Positions 18,712 through 28,236 of a DNA stretch of 64,000 nt are shown one piece after another. Made by a program: the position numbers and the translations under genes. The notes beneath the pieces were generated by a model. The model did no database searches. It was not told the origin of the DNA and saw nothing but the letters and a program-made list of their open reading frames with translations. The DNA comes from Affinundibacterium seohonense (GTDB lineage: Bacteria; Pseudomonadota; Gammaproteobacteria; Burkholderiales; Burkholderiaceae_D). The DNA is taken from assembly GCF_014284305.1 (NCBI RefSeq), contig NZ_JACOFW010000004.1, positions 1 to 64,000 of the forward strand. Direction: 5' to 3'. Position 1 is the stretch's first letter. Each line of letters opens with the position of its first letter.

Positions 18712-19365
18712 TTACACCCGTAAGCTCGCTCTAAAACCTCGCGCGGCGTAATGGGATGATGCTCCATTGTGATACACGAATACTTGATCGTAGCGGCGGT
18801 CACAAAAGAGCGCACCGCCAAGCTCACGAATACTATCTGGGGTGCGTATCCAACTAGACGTTTTTTTGTCAAATTCACCGAGCTGCTGCAAGGAGCGGTA
18901 TTGCTCTTCACTGAGTAGTTCAACACCCATCATGGCCGCCATATCCATGGCGGAATCGGCAGGGGCGTGTTCTTTACGTGACTCTAGCGCGGCGCGGTCA
19001 TAACACACACTACGACGTCCGGCAGGACTCTCTGCAGAGAAGTCACAAAAAATATAGTCTCCCGTGGTCGAGTCAATACCCAGCACGTCTGGCTCCCCAC
19101 CACTATCTTCCATTGCCTGTAAAGAGCGCAGTTTATCAGGCTGTGCTGTCAACTTTAGTTGCAACTCCGCCCATGCTAAATTGGGATGACGTGACTTGTT
19201 TTTTTCAAAGCGGGTCTGCAAAATTTGTAAAAGTTGGCTATCAGATGTTGTACGCATACACGGATTGTTTTTCGTTGTCGACACTTGAGGTTTTTGATCT
19301 ATTTGTGCGGAGATCATAGTCAGGCTGTTGAGCATAAACTGTTGGTAGAATTTTTGCCAGACCAA
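18712..19365 (-). CDS. DUF4256 family protein
   Basis: 217 residues from the first ATG; an internal Met37 (19257) gives a protein of about 181 residues, closer to the family's usual length and likely the true start. The conserved core is easily recognised: LLQILQTRFEKNKSRHP, AMEDSGGEPDVLGID, SAESPAGRRSVCYDRAALES, TKTSSW-like KKTSSWIRTP and the C-terminal GGALFCDRRYDQVFVYHNGA and YAARGFR. DUF4256 proteins are cytosolic and of unknown biochemical role. No operon partner is evident. Confidence 0.88.
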   Translation of the reverse strand: MVWQKFYQQFMLNSLTMISAQIDQKPQVSTTKNNPCMRTTSDSQLLQILQTRFEKNKSRHPNLAWAELQLKLTAQPDKLRSLQAMEDSGGEPDVLGIDSTTGDYIFCDFSAESPAGRRSVCYDRAALESRKEHAPADSAMDMAAMMGVELLSEEQYRSLQQLGEFDKKTSSWIRTPDSIRELGGALFCDRRYDQVFVYHNGASSHYAARGFRASLRV

Positions 19366-19679
19366 AGTCGAGAGTGGAGAGATCTTTGGTGAAAGTGTCG
19401 CGCTGCTATTTTGATTATTCCATAGCTCGCTGCCAAAGTGGATCCCGCACAGGTTCAGAAATCATTGTTTGGGATTACTTAGAACCATGTTAGCGCACAC
19501 CCGATTTGGCCGTGTTGTCGTAGCATGTTTTGGCATGTTCAAGCGGGAACGAACGGCCAAACAGCGATAGCCTTTGCTCAGTCGCAGTGGCTACCGAATC
19601 TGCTTTTGCTATAAATGGATCGGATCTTGGCACTTTTAATTTCGCATAATCTGATTCACGCTACCGACCAGCTATCTCC
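19366..19679. other. Intergenic region between two minus-strand genes
   Basis: About 310 bases. An inverted repeat (TTGGCCGT near 19505, ACGGCCAA near 19552) is separated by about 40 bases and is too loose to be a terminator. I see nothing else supportable. Confidence 0.3.
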
Positions 19680-21359
19680 TCATGCAATTAGCTTCACCCC
19701 ATGGCTACGCTTTTTGCCAACTTGTGAGTTGGACTTCGCTAATCTTGGATTGGAAGCCTTACCAAGTGTTGCAGTCTGCGTATGACTTAATTTAAATACG
19801 GCGACGGTTTCTGCTAACAGGGACGCTTCATCGCGCATTGATGCCGCCGCGGCCGCGGCCTCTTCTACCAATGCGGCATTTTGCTGTGTGACTTGATCCA
19901 TTTGGTCGATCGCAAAATTGACTTGCTCGATGCCAGTGCTTTGCTCCTGACTCGCCGCCATGATCTCGGCCATGATGTCGGTAACCCGCTTGACGCTGCT
20001 CACGATTTCATTCATGGTACTGCCCGCTTCGGCGACCAACTTGCTACCTGCATCGACTTTTTCTACCGAGTCACCAATCAGAGTTTTAATTTCCTTGGCT
20101 GCGGCAGCAGAGCGTTGCGCCAAATTGCGCACTTCACTGGCAACTACCGAAAAACCGCGACCTTGTTCGCCAGCACGTGCCGCTTCGACCGCGGCATTCA
20201 ATGCAAGAATATTGGTTTGAAAAGCGATACCGTCGATGACAGCAATGATATCGACAATCTTCTTCGCGGAATCATTGATCGAACTCATGGTATTGACCAC
20301 TTGTGAGACCACCGCGCCGCCTTTAATCGCCACACCTGAGGCTGTCATTGCTAGTTGATTCGCCTGTTTGGCGTTGTCGGCATTTTGTTTCACTGTCGAG
20401 GTTAATTCCGACATGGAAGTCGCTGTATTTTCGAGTGAGGTTGCTTGTTGCTCTGTACGAACAGATAAATCTTGATTTCCTGATGCAATTTCTGTCGAGC
20501 CTGTTGAGATCGTCTCGGTTGTGCTGCGCACACGACCAACGATACTCACCAAACTATCGCGCATTTCTTTCATGGCTGATAAAACACTGGTCTGATCACG
20601 TGCATCAACTTCGATGTCAATGCTGAGATCACCAGCGGCGATACTGCGAGCAATCGCGCTAGCTTCTTTAGGCTCACCACCGAGCGCTCTTGAAATATTA
20701 CGCGCAATTAAAGTGGCAATCACCGCACCCAAAACAAGTGCCGCGAAACAGGTAATCAACATTAAAGTTTGAAATCCGCTGGCAGTGGCGCGGGCAATTG
20801 TTGATTCTTGGCGATTCAGATTTTCTTCAAAATCAATCAGCTTGTTGATGCGACCTAGCCACTCCACAAAAGCTGGGCGGGCTTCGTTAAGCATTACTTG
20901 TTTGGCCTGATCTGCATCACCAGCGCGGCGTAGCTCAATCACTTTCTTAATGATTGGCAGTGTTCGTGCTTCAATTTCTTTAATGCTCTCTAAAATTTTC
21001 TTTTCTTCGCTAGTGATGTCTTTTCCCTCATTAAACATTTTATCTAATGGGGCAGCCGATTTTTCGTAATCGGCAGTTAAGCTCGTAATGGTCGCGAGCA
21101 CCGGTGAGAGTTCAGCATCACTTGGCACCAAAATCACATCACGCAGCGCAATCGCTCTGTCGTGGACACTCCCACGAAAATTAATCGCATAGCGTTGCTT
21201 TACGCTATTCACGTCACCGATGGTCGTTAAACCGGTTGAGATTGAATTGACCTGCCAGATCCCGATCGTGGTGAGAATCGCCATCATGGATAAGACCAAA
21301 GCAAATCCCAATCCTATACGAGCCTTGAGCGTGAGATCACTAAATAGATTGGTGTTCAT
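19680..21359 (-). CDS. Methyl-accepting chemotaxis protein (4HB sensor type)
   Basis: 559 residues. Membrane segment 1 (about 13-35), a four-helix-bundle periplasmic sensor domain (about 36-190), membrane segment 2 (about 191-213), a HAMP domain with [20 protein letters not shown] (the Tsr/Tar-like Burkholderiales type), then the cytoplasmic signalling domain. The hairpin tip, which binds CheA and CheW, is intact: [20 protein letters not shown], then [20 protein letters not shown]. No CheR-binding pentapeptide is present at the C-terminus, which ends in a basic tail. The ligand is unknown. Monocistronic. Confidence 0.93.
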   Translation of the reverse strand: MNTNLFSDLTLKARIGLGFALVLSMMAILTTIGIWQVNSISTGLTTIGDVNSVKQRYAINFRGSVHDRAIALRDVILVPSDAELSPVLATITSLTADYEKSAAPLDKMFNEGKDITSEEKKILESIKEIEARTLPIIKKVIELRRAGDADQAKQVMLNEARPAFVEWLGRINKLIDFEENLNRQESTIARATASGFQTLMLITCFAALVLGAVIATLIARNISRALGGEPKEASAIARSIAAGDLSIDIEVDARDQTSVLSAMKEMRDSLVSIVGRVRSTTETISTGSTEIASGNQDLSVRTEQQATSLENTATSMSELTSTVKQNADNAKQANQLAMTASGVAIKGGAVVSQVVNTMSSINDSAKKIVDIIAVIDGIAFQTNILALNAAVEAARAGEQGRGFSVVASEVRNLAQRSAAAAKEIKTLIGDSVEKVDAGSKLVAEAGSTMNEIVSSVKRVTDIMAEIMAASQEQSTGIEQVNFAIDQMDQVTQQNAALVEEAAAAAASMRDEASLLAETVAVFKLSHTQTATLGKASNPRLAKSNSQVGKKRSHGVKLIA

Positions 21360-22058
21360 ATAGCCTCTAAATTATTAAATTCTTTTTGTGGTAAATGCTT
21401 GATGGGCATAACAGAGTCGATTCTCTGAGATGTTCTGGAGGTGATATCAAAAAAACTGACCTCAAGTACAAGCTTGAAAATAACAATTAAGACTGACTAT
21501 GTATGTTTTGCAGCGCACCCAATGACAGAAACTTCCGTCATGAAGTTGCGGTACGGCAATGTAACACCATTACCAAAGCTGCGCTTGCGGTGGTCAATTG
21601 TGTGCGTTTTTGGTATGCGAAGAGCGCTAAGCGGCCGAGCTTGGGTCTATGGAAATGATTTCAAAGTTGCTTGGCGTACGTAGCGAGAACATCACGCACG
21701 CGGTAGGTGCAAAAAGACGGATGGATCGCCGCCAAGCGTGGCGATATTCAAGCGTTAGACAGACCCGCCATGGAAGCGCGCGTTTGTCGTTGCATTAAGG
21801 TGGTTAGAAAAGATTATGAACCTTTGCTGCAACATGTGACTGATGCGGAGGCGGTGCAGTAGTCGTATTAGTTCGTAGTGATAATTGGGGATAAATCTTG
21901 TGAATATTTTGATGACTACCGAAAAATTGTAGAGTGGCTTGTGTTTGAATACGCCACGTTTGAATTTGACCCTACGCTTTGTTATTTCTTACATTTTTTA
22001 GGGTAAATGAAAATGGTCTTGGTTCATTCGCTGCATCGACTTAGTGGCGCACTTAAGA
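21360..22058. other. Intergenic region with a decayed gene remnant
   Basis: About 700 bases. On the plus strand, 21660-21860 reads as coding-like in two adjacent frames: KLLGVRSENITHAV in one, then QKDGWIAAKRGDIQALDRPA onward to a TAG near 21862 in another. This suggests a small gene broken by a frameshift. I cannot assign a family. Confidence 0.35.
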
Positions 22059-22394
22059 CTATGCGTCCAGCCCAAACACGCGCAGCTCTTGTTGACAGCG
22101 ACAAGCCTTTGCGATGCGCGCAGCCCAAGCGATAGCTTCATCATGTGTCGCTAGTTCCAATACAGTAAAACCACCATTCAAAGTAGGCGCCCAAGTATAG
22201 CCGCCTGAAGTGACGGTGCCGTCGGCAGCAACCAAAAATGGCAGAACGTCTTCGTCAATGCCACCAGCAAAGACATACACGCCAGCTGCTTTCGCTTCTT
22301 CGATGACAGCGTGCGCGTCACGACCAACTTCTGCTAATTTGTGATCTGGTACTTGCATTGCTGCGCTGGGAAATGAGATTAGGTATTTGGGCAT
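22059..22394 (-). CDS. YciI-like (YCII/DGPF domain) protein
   Basis: 111 residues covering a single ferredoxin-like YCII domain. It begins MPKYLISFPSAAMQVP, has the central GRDAHAVIEEAKAAGVYVFAGGI helix and turn, and the DGTVTSGGYTWAPTLNGGFTVLE strand region typical of the DGPF branch, ending with the EAIAWAARIAKAC helix. Members are small cytosolic proteins, sometimes encoded with ECF sigma factors, but no sigma factor gene is beside this one. Biochemical role unknown. Confidence 0.85.
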   Translation of the reverse strand: MPKYLISFPSAAMQVPDHKLAEVGRDAHAVIEEAKAAGVYVFAGGIDEDVLPFLVAADGTVTSGGYTWAPTLNGGFTVLELATHDEAIAWAARIAKACRCQQELRVFGLDA

Positions 22395-22529
22395 GGGGCT
22401 GTTCTTTGAATTGAGGGTGGTTGTAGTTTTGGTTGGCGTTGGCGTAGCTAAGGATAGTGATGATAGGCGCGTGCTTCAGATTGCGAGTTTGAGACTACCT
22501 CAAAACCTGCATGTTTCTCAAACCATTTG

Positions 22530-22894
22530 TTAAATTTTACACTGTAGATTGATCCATGAAATTGCGTTGCCAAAGAAACGAAGATGTTCTGATTCTTTGA
22601 CGGCCTTTACTATGGATGACCATCCACTACTGCAAACGCTATTCACACCACGAGCCGTCGTTGAACCAATCCAATCGTAGAAAGTAACAACTACCACATC
22701 GTTGCAAACATTAGACGGGTCTTCATAATCCTCAGTTCCAAAACGAATCGAGCTATACACAATACAAAGATCACAAAGTACCGTCTTATCGTATAAAAAC
22801 GAGCATGCTCTATCGATATTTTCTGTCCTTAATGGTTTGTTCCAACGACTAGATTTAGTCTCTAATTTACAAAGTCAGTATGTCTGATTCTCAT
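22530..22894 (-). pseudogene. Possible frameshifted small gene of unknown function
   Basis: A frame open from 22874 to the stop at 22530 (114 codons) lacks an ATG in its first part. In the neighbouring frame an ATG at 22894 follows an AGAGG sequence by ten bases and reads MRIRHTDFV before stopping. Joining the two by one base gives a product of about 120 residues with several cysteines (for example VLCDLCIVYSS and NVCNDVVVVTFYDW). This looks like a small gene with one frameshift; if the frameshift is not real, a GTG at 22760 would give a 76-residue protein. No family recognised. Confidence 0.35.
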
Positions 22895-23147
22895 AGCTTG
22901 CAAACCTCTTTTTTTTGAATGTCGACTGGACGATAAGATCGAGACATTCTTTATTTTTCCAGTCTGCGGTCTGAGTTGGCAGAAAATGTCGTAAGAACAG
23001 ATTTGAATAAATCGTATTGCTCAATTGGCTTCATAAAAGGCAACAATACTCTTATGAAATAATCTATAATTAAATATTAAAAATGGGCGTTAAGAACGAA
23101 ATTCAGTCCCTTAGTAATTACCTTTTCCAACGAACAAAATTTCCCAT

Positions 23148-26100
23148 ATGACTTCAATTGCATCGAACCACATCCCAGCGACCTCAGAAATTAAACTTAG
23201 GGTAATTGAAGATACTTTGTATGTTTTTCAAATTTCCGACTTTCCATTTTCTGATGCAGATGTTGGACAAACTTTAAAATTTGTAAAATTTACAGGCATG
23301 TCTGCGAGAGGTAACTTTTACTTGCGTGGCGTTGAGATAAAGACGAACCAAGAAATTTCTGCAGCTGACATCGCTGGTGGCGCGTTGACGTACATGCCAA
23401 TGAAAAACGCCGTTGGCGAAGATTATTCTCATTTCATGTTTGCGGTCAGTGATGGGATCGAATATTCAGCTCCAAAATCCGGCGGTTTCTACATTAGTCC
23501 AGTGGAAGACCCGCCAACTTTACATACAAGTACGGGGTATCTCATTGATTCATTTGGAAATGATCAGAGGTATGTGATTGACTCACATCAGTTGAGTGAT
23601 GGAAGTATTCGTCTTAGTACGGTAAAACATGGATACGAGGGTGGAGATTATGGTTATTACACCTTACAAATAGATTCCTTGCAAAATGACAATATGGCGG
23701 AATGGAGAAGTCACATTGATTTAGCATATAAATTCGAAAACTCGAGAATTTCGTCAACATTGCCTCTGCCAGATGGGAAATTTCTGGTGACAAGCAGTAT
23801 TTACGATAGCCAGACGAAAAAATCTCAATTCTTTGTGAATCGCTTCGATAGTCATGGTGAATTAGATAAAAGCTTTAATCAGTCTGGGACTTTGAGTAAT
23901 CTATTGGCATACCGGGTTTTGGATACCGAGGTCATTTTGCAGGCTGACGGAAAATATCTGGTGTACACCAAGGGTGTGTCGGAAAATGCTAGCCAGCGAG
24001 TGATGTTGACACTTGATCGCTACAATCCCGATGGCAGTATCGATAGAGAATTCAATCGATTGGGTACATCGGCGTCTTTCAATGTGAAAAGCGAGCAAGA
24101 GAAAGTAGTCTCAATTCAAACCGATGGAAAAATATTACTGTTGGGTCAGAATTACGCAAGTAGGGATATCGTGATGATGCGTCTGAATGCGGATGGCAGC
24201 TTGGATCAACAATTTGGAATCAATGCATCCGTGAATCTGCAAATCGAGCAAACTGGTAGTGTCCCCTTGAGTATGGCTGTTCAACAAGATGGTAAGATTT
24301 TGTTGCTTTGGTCAAGGCGTTCAGAGCAAGGTCAGAATGAAATTAATCTTGCCAGATTTAATGTGAATGGAAGTCTCGATACGAATTTTAATGGTACTGG
24401 TAAGCTAAGCCTGCTTAACGATGATTTAGGTTTCTTCATTAATGAAGTAAAGAATTTGATTGTCACTGAGGATCAAAAAATACTTATCTCAGGCAGAGGT
24501 CAAAAGTCGTTGGGTTCCAACGAGGCATATACAGATCAAATTTTTGTTATTCGTTTAGTCAATGATGGTCGTTTGGATAACAGTTTCGATGTGGATGGCG
24601 TTTTGGCGTTGTCAGTTGAGGCGGCGGGAGAAAGTCCTCTGAATGTTTTCCTCGATCGGACAGGGAAAATTATTGTTACTGGTACCTCGTATGTTTCAGA
24701 TAAATTTAGCCTGATCGCTAGATATAACAACGATGGAAGCATAGATCACAATTTTGCGCGACCAACACTTTATTCTGAAAATACATCTAACGGTGTTTTT
24801 TTAGACCGCAATATCTGGATTAATGACCCAGAAATTCATGGTCGTAGTTGGAGTCAGTCAAAACTGCAAATTAGTAGAACGGGAGAAGCAAACCCGGATG
24901 ATCTATTTTATTTTCCTGCAAATTTCAAGTTTGATGGCAACTCGTATTATTCATATGGTGGGAAGATTTATAGCAATGACGCCGCTATCGCCAGTTATAC
25001 GAACGATGATGGCGTGTTGAAAGTCAGTTTTGAGGGAGGTAATTTTTACAATGACATATTGGCAGTCATGCGCAATGTGACATATAGCAATAGCAGATCG
25101 GGAGATCAAAGGCTGATCACCCTAGACTGGCGTTTTGATGAAGGCGTTTCAGGAGTCACAAGTATTGGTACTGCGCAGACCGAGGTCATGGTTTCGACCT
25201 TAAGCAATTCTATTCCTACCGCTTCCAATATTCACGGGGACTTAAATCCCTCAAGCAATCATATTTTTACGATCGATGAATTTCAATTTCGAGATAAAGA
25301 TGTTGGCGATGGTTTCAAAGGAATTGTTGTTCTAAGTTTGCCCGCACACAAAGGTCTATTTCTCAATAATGTGGAAGTAAAAGAGAATCAATTTATTTCT
25401 AATGCCGATATAGAAAATGGGCTTTTGCGTTTTCGTTCGCTTGATGTATCCAATGGGATGTTTAAGTTTAGTGTGAGCGATGGAAAGAGCAAATCGATTC
25501 CCTACGATTGGACTGCCAATGTTTTTGAAACAGTCGTAGTCGCACCAGAAAAATTCTCGATCAGGGGAAGTTTTACGCAAGGTGAAATTCTCACAGCGGT
25601 GATTCATACAGGTGATGTTGGAGATCCAAATTCGGTGAAATATCAATGGAGAATTGATGGTTTTGCAAACTCGCAATTGGACAAAGCGACGCTAACCCCA
25701 GATAGTTTTGATGTCGGTAAAAAAGTCGAATTGACTGTGCAGTATCAAGATTTGAATGGGAATTTGAAAATTTACAGAGCGTTTGGTGGTGAGCCCATTA
25801 AGGCCGGGAATGATGCTCCTTCCGGTTACCCCATCCTGAGTGGGCGCGGTTTTGTTGGTGAAACGCTTACATTCGTAGGGGGAGTCTCTGATGGCGATGG
25901 TATAGAGCGTATTAACGGTATTGAAAATTTTCAATTTCAATGGAAGTCCAACGGCATTGCGATACAGGGGGCGACCTCACCTAATCTTTTGTTAGATACG
26001 TCGCTGTTAGGAAAACTCGTTACCGTAGATATCAGCTACCGTGACTTAAAAGGCAAGTCGGAGATGATCTCCGGTGGTAAGCCTTCTCCAATTAATGATC

Positions 26101-26909
26101 TCACGGTCTTCTTATCCGGTGATCGTACAAAGATTGCAAACCCTGGAGACAATAAATTTATTGGAAGTAGTGGTATCGATACAGTCGTGTTCAATGAGCC
26201 ATTGAAGAACTTTCTAGTGTTAAAGGGCAATGGCGAATATTATTTGATGAAACCGAATGGCGTGAATGAACTGCAAGTATTACGTGATATTGAGCATGTG
26301 CAATTTCAAGATTTCTCGATGAATCTACAAGTGACCTCTAAGGCCAGAGCAATGGCCACAGCAGATGTCAATAAATTGATTGAACTGTATATCGCTTTTT
26401 TTAACCGCATTCCTGACGCAGATGGGCTTTCTTATTGGATGGATCAGTTTAATGCTGGACAAAGTATTGACCAGATCGCCCAGTCATTTTATAACGCAGG
26501 TATCCACTATTCTGAATTAACCGGATTTTCTAAGACGATGACGAACGAAGATTTTGTCAATGTCGTCTATAAAAATACTTTGGGTCGACAGAGTGGTGCA
26601 GATGCGGAGGGCTTAGCATATTGGTCAAGCCAGCTACAAACTGGCAAAGCTACCTATGGCTCCTTGGTGTCCGAAATACTGACTTCCGCGCATTCTTTCA
26701 AAGGCAAAGAGACTTGGGGTTGGGTTGCAGATCTATTGGACAATAAGATTTTTGCAGCATCGACAATAGCGGTTGGTTGGGGCATTAGTTTTAACAGCCC
26801 CGAAGAGTCAATTAAGAAAGGTATGGAAATTGTCGCTGCGATTACACCGACAAATAGTTGGGATGCCATCAAACTAGTTGGCCTTAGTACAGACGCCATT
26901 TATTTGTAG
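23148..26909 (+). CDS. Large surface/secreted protein with delta-60 beta-propeller repeats and C-terminal DUF4214 domain
   Basis: 1253 residues with no Sec signal peptide. The N-terminal 10-125 is cadherin-like (VIEDTLYVFQISDFPFSD, then FAVSDGIEYSAP). A delta-60 (DUF5122) propeller covers about residues 180-540, recognisable by repeated QxDGKILL and NxDGSLDxxF units (QTDGKILLLG, LNADGSLDQQFG). Two more Ig/cadherin-like segments follow (about 690-960). The tail, about 1065-1170, is a DUF4214 domain (LIELYIAFFNRIPDADGLSY) followed by WGWVADLLDNKIF. Proteins of this plan in Burkholderiales are often type I secreted or attached to the surface, but no secretion genes are adjacent. Its tail is shared with the lipoprotein at 7018-8589. 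Confidence 0.82.
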   Translation: MTSIASNHIPATSEIKLRVIEDTLYVFQISDFPFSDADVGQTLKFVKFTGMSARGNFYLRGVEIKTNQEISAADIAGGALTYMPMKNAVGEDYSHFMFAVSDGIEYSAPKSGGFYISPVEDPPTLHTSTGYLIDSFGNDQRYVIDSHQLSDGSIRLSTVKHGYEGGDYGYYTLQIDSLQNDNMAEWRSHIDLAYKFENSRISSTLPLPDGKFLVTSSIYDSQTKKSQFFVNRFDSHGELDKSFNQSGTLSNLLAYRVLDTEVILQADGKYLVYTKGVSENASQRVMLTLDRYNPDGSIDREFNRLGTSASFNVKSEQEKVVSIQTDGKILLLGQNYASRDIVMMRLNADGSLDQQFGINASVNLQIEQTGSVPLSMAVQQDGKILLLWSRRSEQGQNEINLARFNVNGSLDTNFNGTGKLSLLNDDLGFFINEVKNLIVTEDQKILISGRGQKSLGSNEAYTDQIFVIRLVNDGRLDNSFDVDGVLALSVEAAGESPLNVFLDRTGKIIVTGTSYVSDKFSLIARYNNDGSIDHNFARPTLYSENTSNGVFLDRNIWINDPEIHGRSWSQSKLQISRTGEANPDDLFYFPANFKFDGNSYYSYGGKIYSNDAAIASYTNDDGVLKVSFEGGNFYNDILAVMRNVTYSNSRSGDQRLITLDWRFDEGVSGVTSIGTAQTEVMVSTLSNSIPTASNIHGDLNPSSNHIFTIDEFQFRDKDVGDGFKGIVVLSLPAHKGLFLNNVEVKENQFISNADIENGLLRFRSLDVSNGMFKFSVSDGKSKSIPYDWTANVFETVVVAPEKFSIRGSFTQGEILTAVIHTGDVGDPNSVKYQWRIDGFANSQLDKATLTPDSFDVGKKVELTVQYQDLNGNLKIYRAFGGEPIKAGNDAPSGYPILSGRGFVGETLTFVGGVSDGDGIERINGIENFQFQWKSNGIAIQGATSPNLLLDTSLLGKLVTVDISYRDLKGKSEMISGGKPSPINDLTVFLSGDRTKIANPGDNKFIGSSGIDTVVFNEPLKNFLVLKGNGEYYLMKPNGVNELQVLRDIEHVQFQDFSMNLQVTSKARAMATADVNKLIELYIAFFNRIPDADGLSYWMDQFNAGQSIDQIAQSFYNAGIHYSELTGFSKTMTNEDFVNVVYKNTLGRQSGADAEGLAYWSSQLQTGKATYGSLVSEILTSAHSFKGKETWGWVADLLDNKIFAASTIAVGWGISFNSPEESIKKGMEIVAAITPTNSWDAIKLVGLSTDAIYL

Positions 26910-27158
26910 GTTGGATATGCATTCAGGACGGCTGAGTTGCGACACGGTTTAGCTTTAGATCGTCGAATCTATAGTTATGGATTGTTGTAAGTTTTATAAA
27001 AAATGGTCTCAAGTTAAGCTGTAAAAATCAGCTTGTCTCAAGCTTTTGGTAGGCTATTTTTTTGATTTTTTGCTTTCAGTATACAAAACCTACATGTCGA
27101 TTTAGTTGTAAATGAAAAAACTTACCCCAAACCCTAGTTGCTTTTGATGATTTAGGTT
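26910..27158. other. Short AT-rich gap between convergent genes
   Basis: About 250 bases between the convergent DUF4214 and ORF6N genes. I see no clear terminator hairpin. Confidence 0.3.
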
Positions 27159-27731
27159 TCATGATTTCGTCATCGTTATCGCCGTAAAGCCAATGCGCCG
27201 TTTCTTTGGCGTTTCTTGTACAGCCATCAAGGCGCGGATTGCTTCGAATATTCGTTTGAATTGCACGCGTGCGTTGTGTTTGAAATTGTCGTGTTTGACT
27301 TCGATTAAATCCGCTTTGCTTTCTAGTTCAACTAATCGCAGTGCTATTTCCTTCTTCGACACGATTACTTCGTGCAAACGCACAAAGGCGCGCATGATTT
27401 CGATATTGACCGCAATTGCCTGAGGACTGTTTAAGACCGAGGAAAGCATCGCTTCGCCTTGTTCAGTAAAAGCATACGGCGCATAACGTCGGACACCCCA
27501 TCCAGTCTTTGAGGTCACAATTTGTGACCTCAAAGCTTCCCATTCATTGTCTTTCAGTTGAAACATAAAAACCGTTGTGAAGCGGTTTAGATTTCGTTTG
27601 ACGGCTTGTAGTAAAACTTTGGTCGGTACGCCGTGCAGTTCGGCTAAATCTGTATCAAGCAAAACACGATGTGTGCGCAATAAAATAAAACGTTGGGGAA
27701 TTCTGATAAGCGGTGTTGGTGCGGGTGTCAT
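27159..27731 (-). CDS. ORF6N domain-containing protein
   Basis: About 190 residues from Met11 of the open frame (27731). The N-terminal ORF6N (KilA-N-like) domain reads IPQRFILLRTHRVLLDTDLA, then LHGVPTKVLLQAVKRN and NRF-type motifs, and includes SKTGWGVRRYAPYAFTEQGE (about residues 60-85). A predicted coiled coil follows (IALRLVELESKADLIEVKHD). ORF6N domains come from phage or mobile-element anti-repressor-type DNA-binding proteins and are widely scattered as single chromosomal genes. It stands alone here with no phage genes, so its role is unclear. Possibly acquired. Confidence 0.88.
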   Translation of the reverse strand: MTPAPTPLIRIPQRFILLRTHRVLLDTDLAELHGVPTKVLLQAVKRNLNRFTTVFMFQLKDNEWEALRSQIVTSKTGWGVRRYAPYAFTEQGEAMLSSVLNSPQAIAVNIEIMRAFVRLHEVIVSKKEIALRLVELESKADLIEVKHDNFKHNARVQFKRIFEAIRALMAVQETPKKRRIGFTAITMTKS

Positions 27732-27761
27732 GTATTTCCAAAAGATGCCGACTCTAGTCAA

Positions 27762-28236
27762 AAGAAGCTAGAACATGTCTAGTTTGGATTGTTGTTCTAA
27801 GAGTCGAAGTTAGCATTAATTTTTAAAAAAATATTATTTAAAATTAATTGTTGAGTTTGGAAGATCGATTAATACAAACATAAAACTTGCAAAGAAACAC
27901 TTCATTGCCAATGAGCCTAGATAAGCTAAAGCACCAGTTATAGTTTGTCTGTATCTGCTATAACGCGCGACCACATTTATCTTCATAGCAGATGATGCGC
28001 TCAATTAAAATCACTCCATCCCTAATAAAAAATATCAAAAAATAAGACCAGTTTTTACATACTCTGACCCTATTTATTCTTGTTGTGAAATCTTTTGCGC
28101 TGCACTATTCTTGAGCCCAAGTTTGATTTTTTATTGTCGATTGGGTGATTTCCAAAACTTTATTTGGAATTGTTCAGCAAGCAGATTGAGGTACTTCGGC
28201 AGCGAAGTGCTTCAATGCAACAGCAGGAGAGAAGCT
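27762..28236. promoter_or_regulatory. Upstream region of gltB
   Basis: About 475 bases between divergent genes. The gltB promoter should lie in the last 200 bases. GGAGAG sits 6 bases before the chosen ATG (28237). I did not find a convincing sigma-54 -24/-12 pair. Confidence 0.4.

Noticed and set aside
27159-27731. Prophage around the ORF6N gene
   Set aside because: No other phage genes, integrase or attachment sites are adjacent.
28111-28236. 42-codon N-terminal extension of gltB
   Set aside because: It would move the catalytic cysteine far from the N-terminus, has no family similarity, and a good GGAGAG site serves the ATG at 28237.
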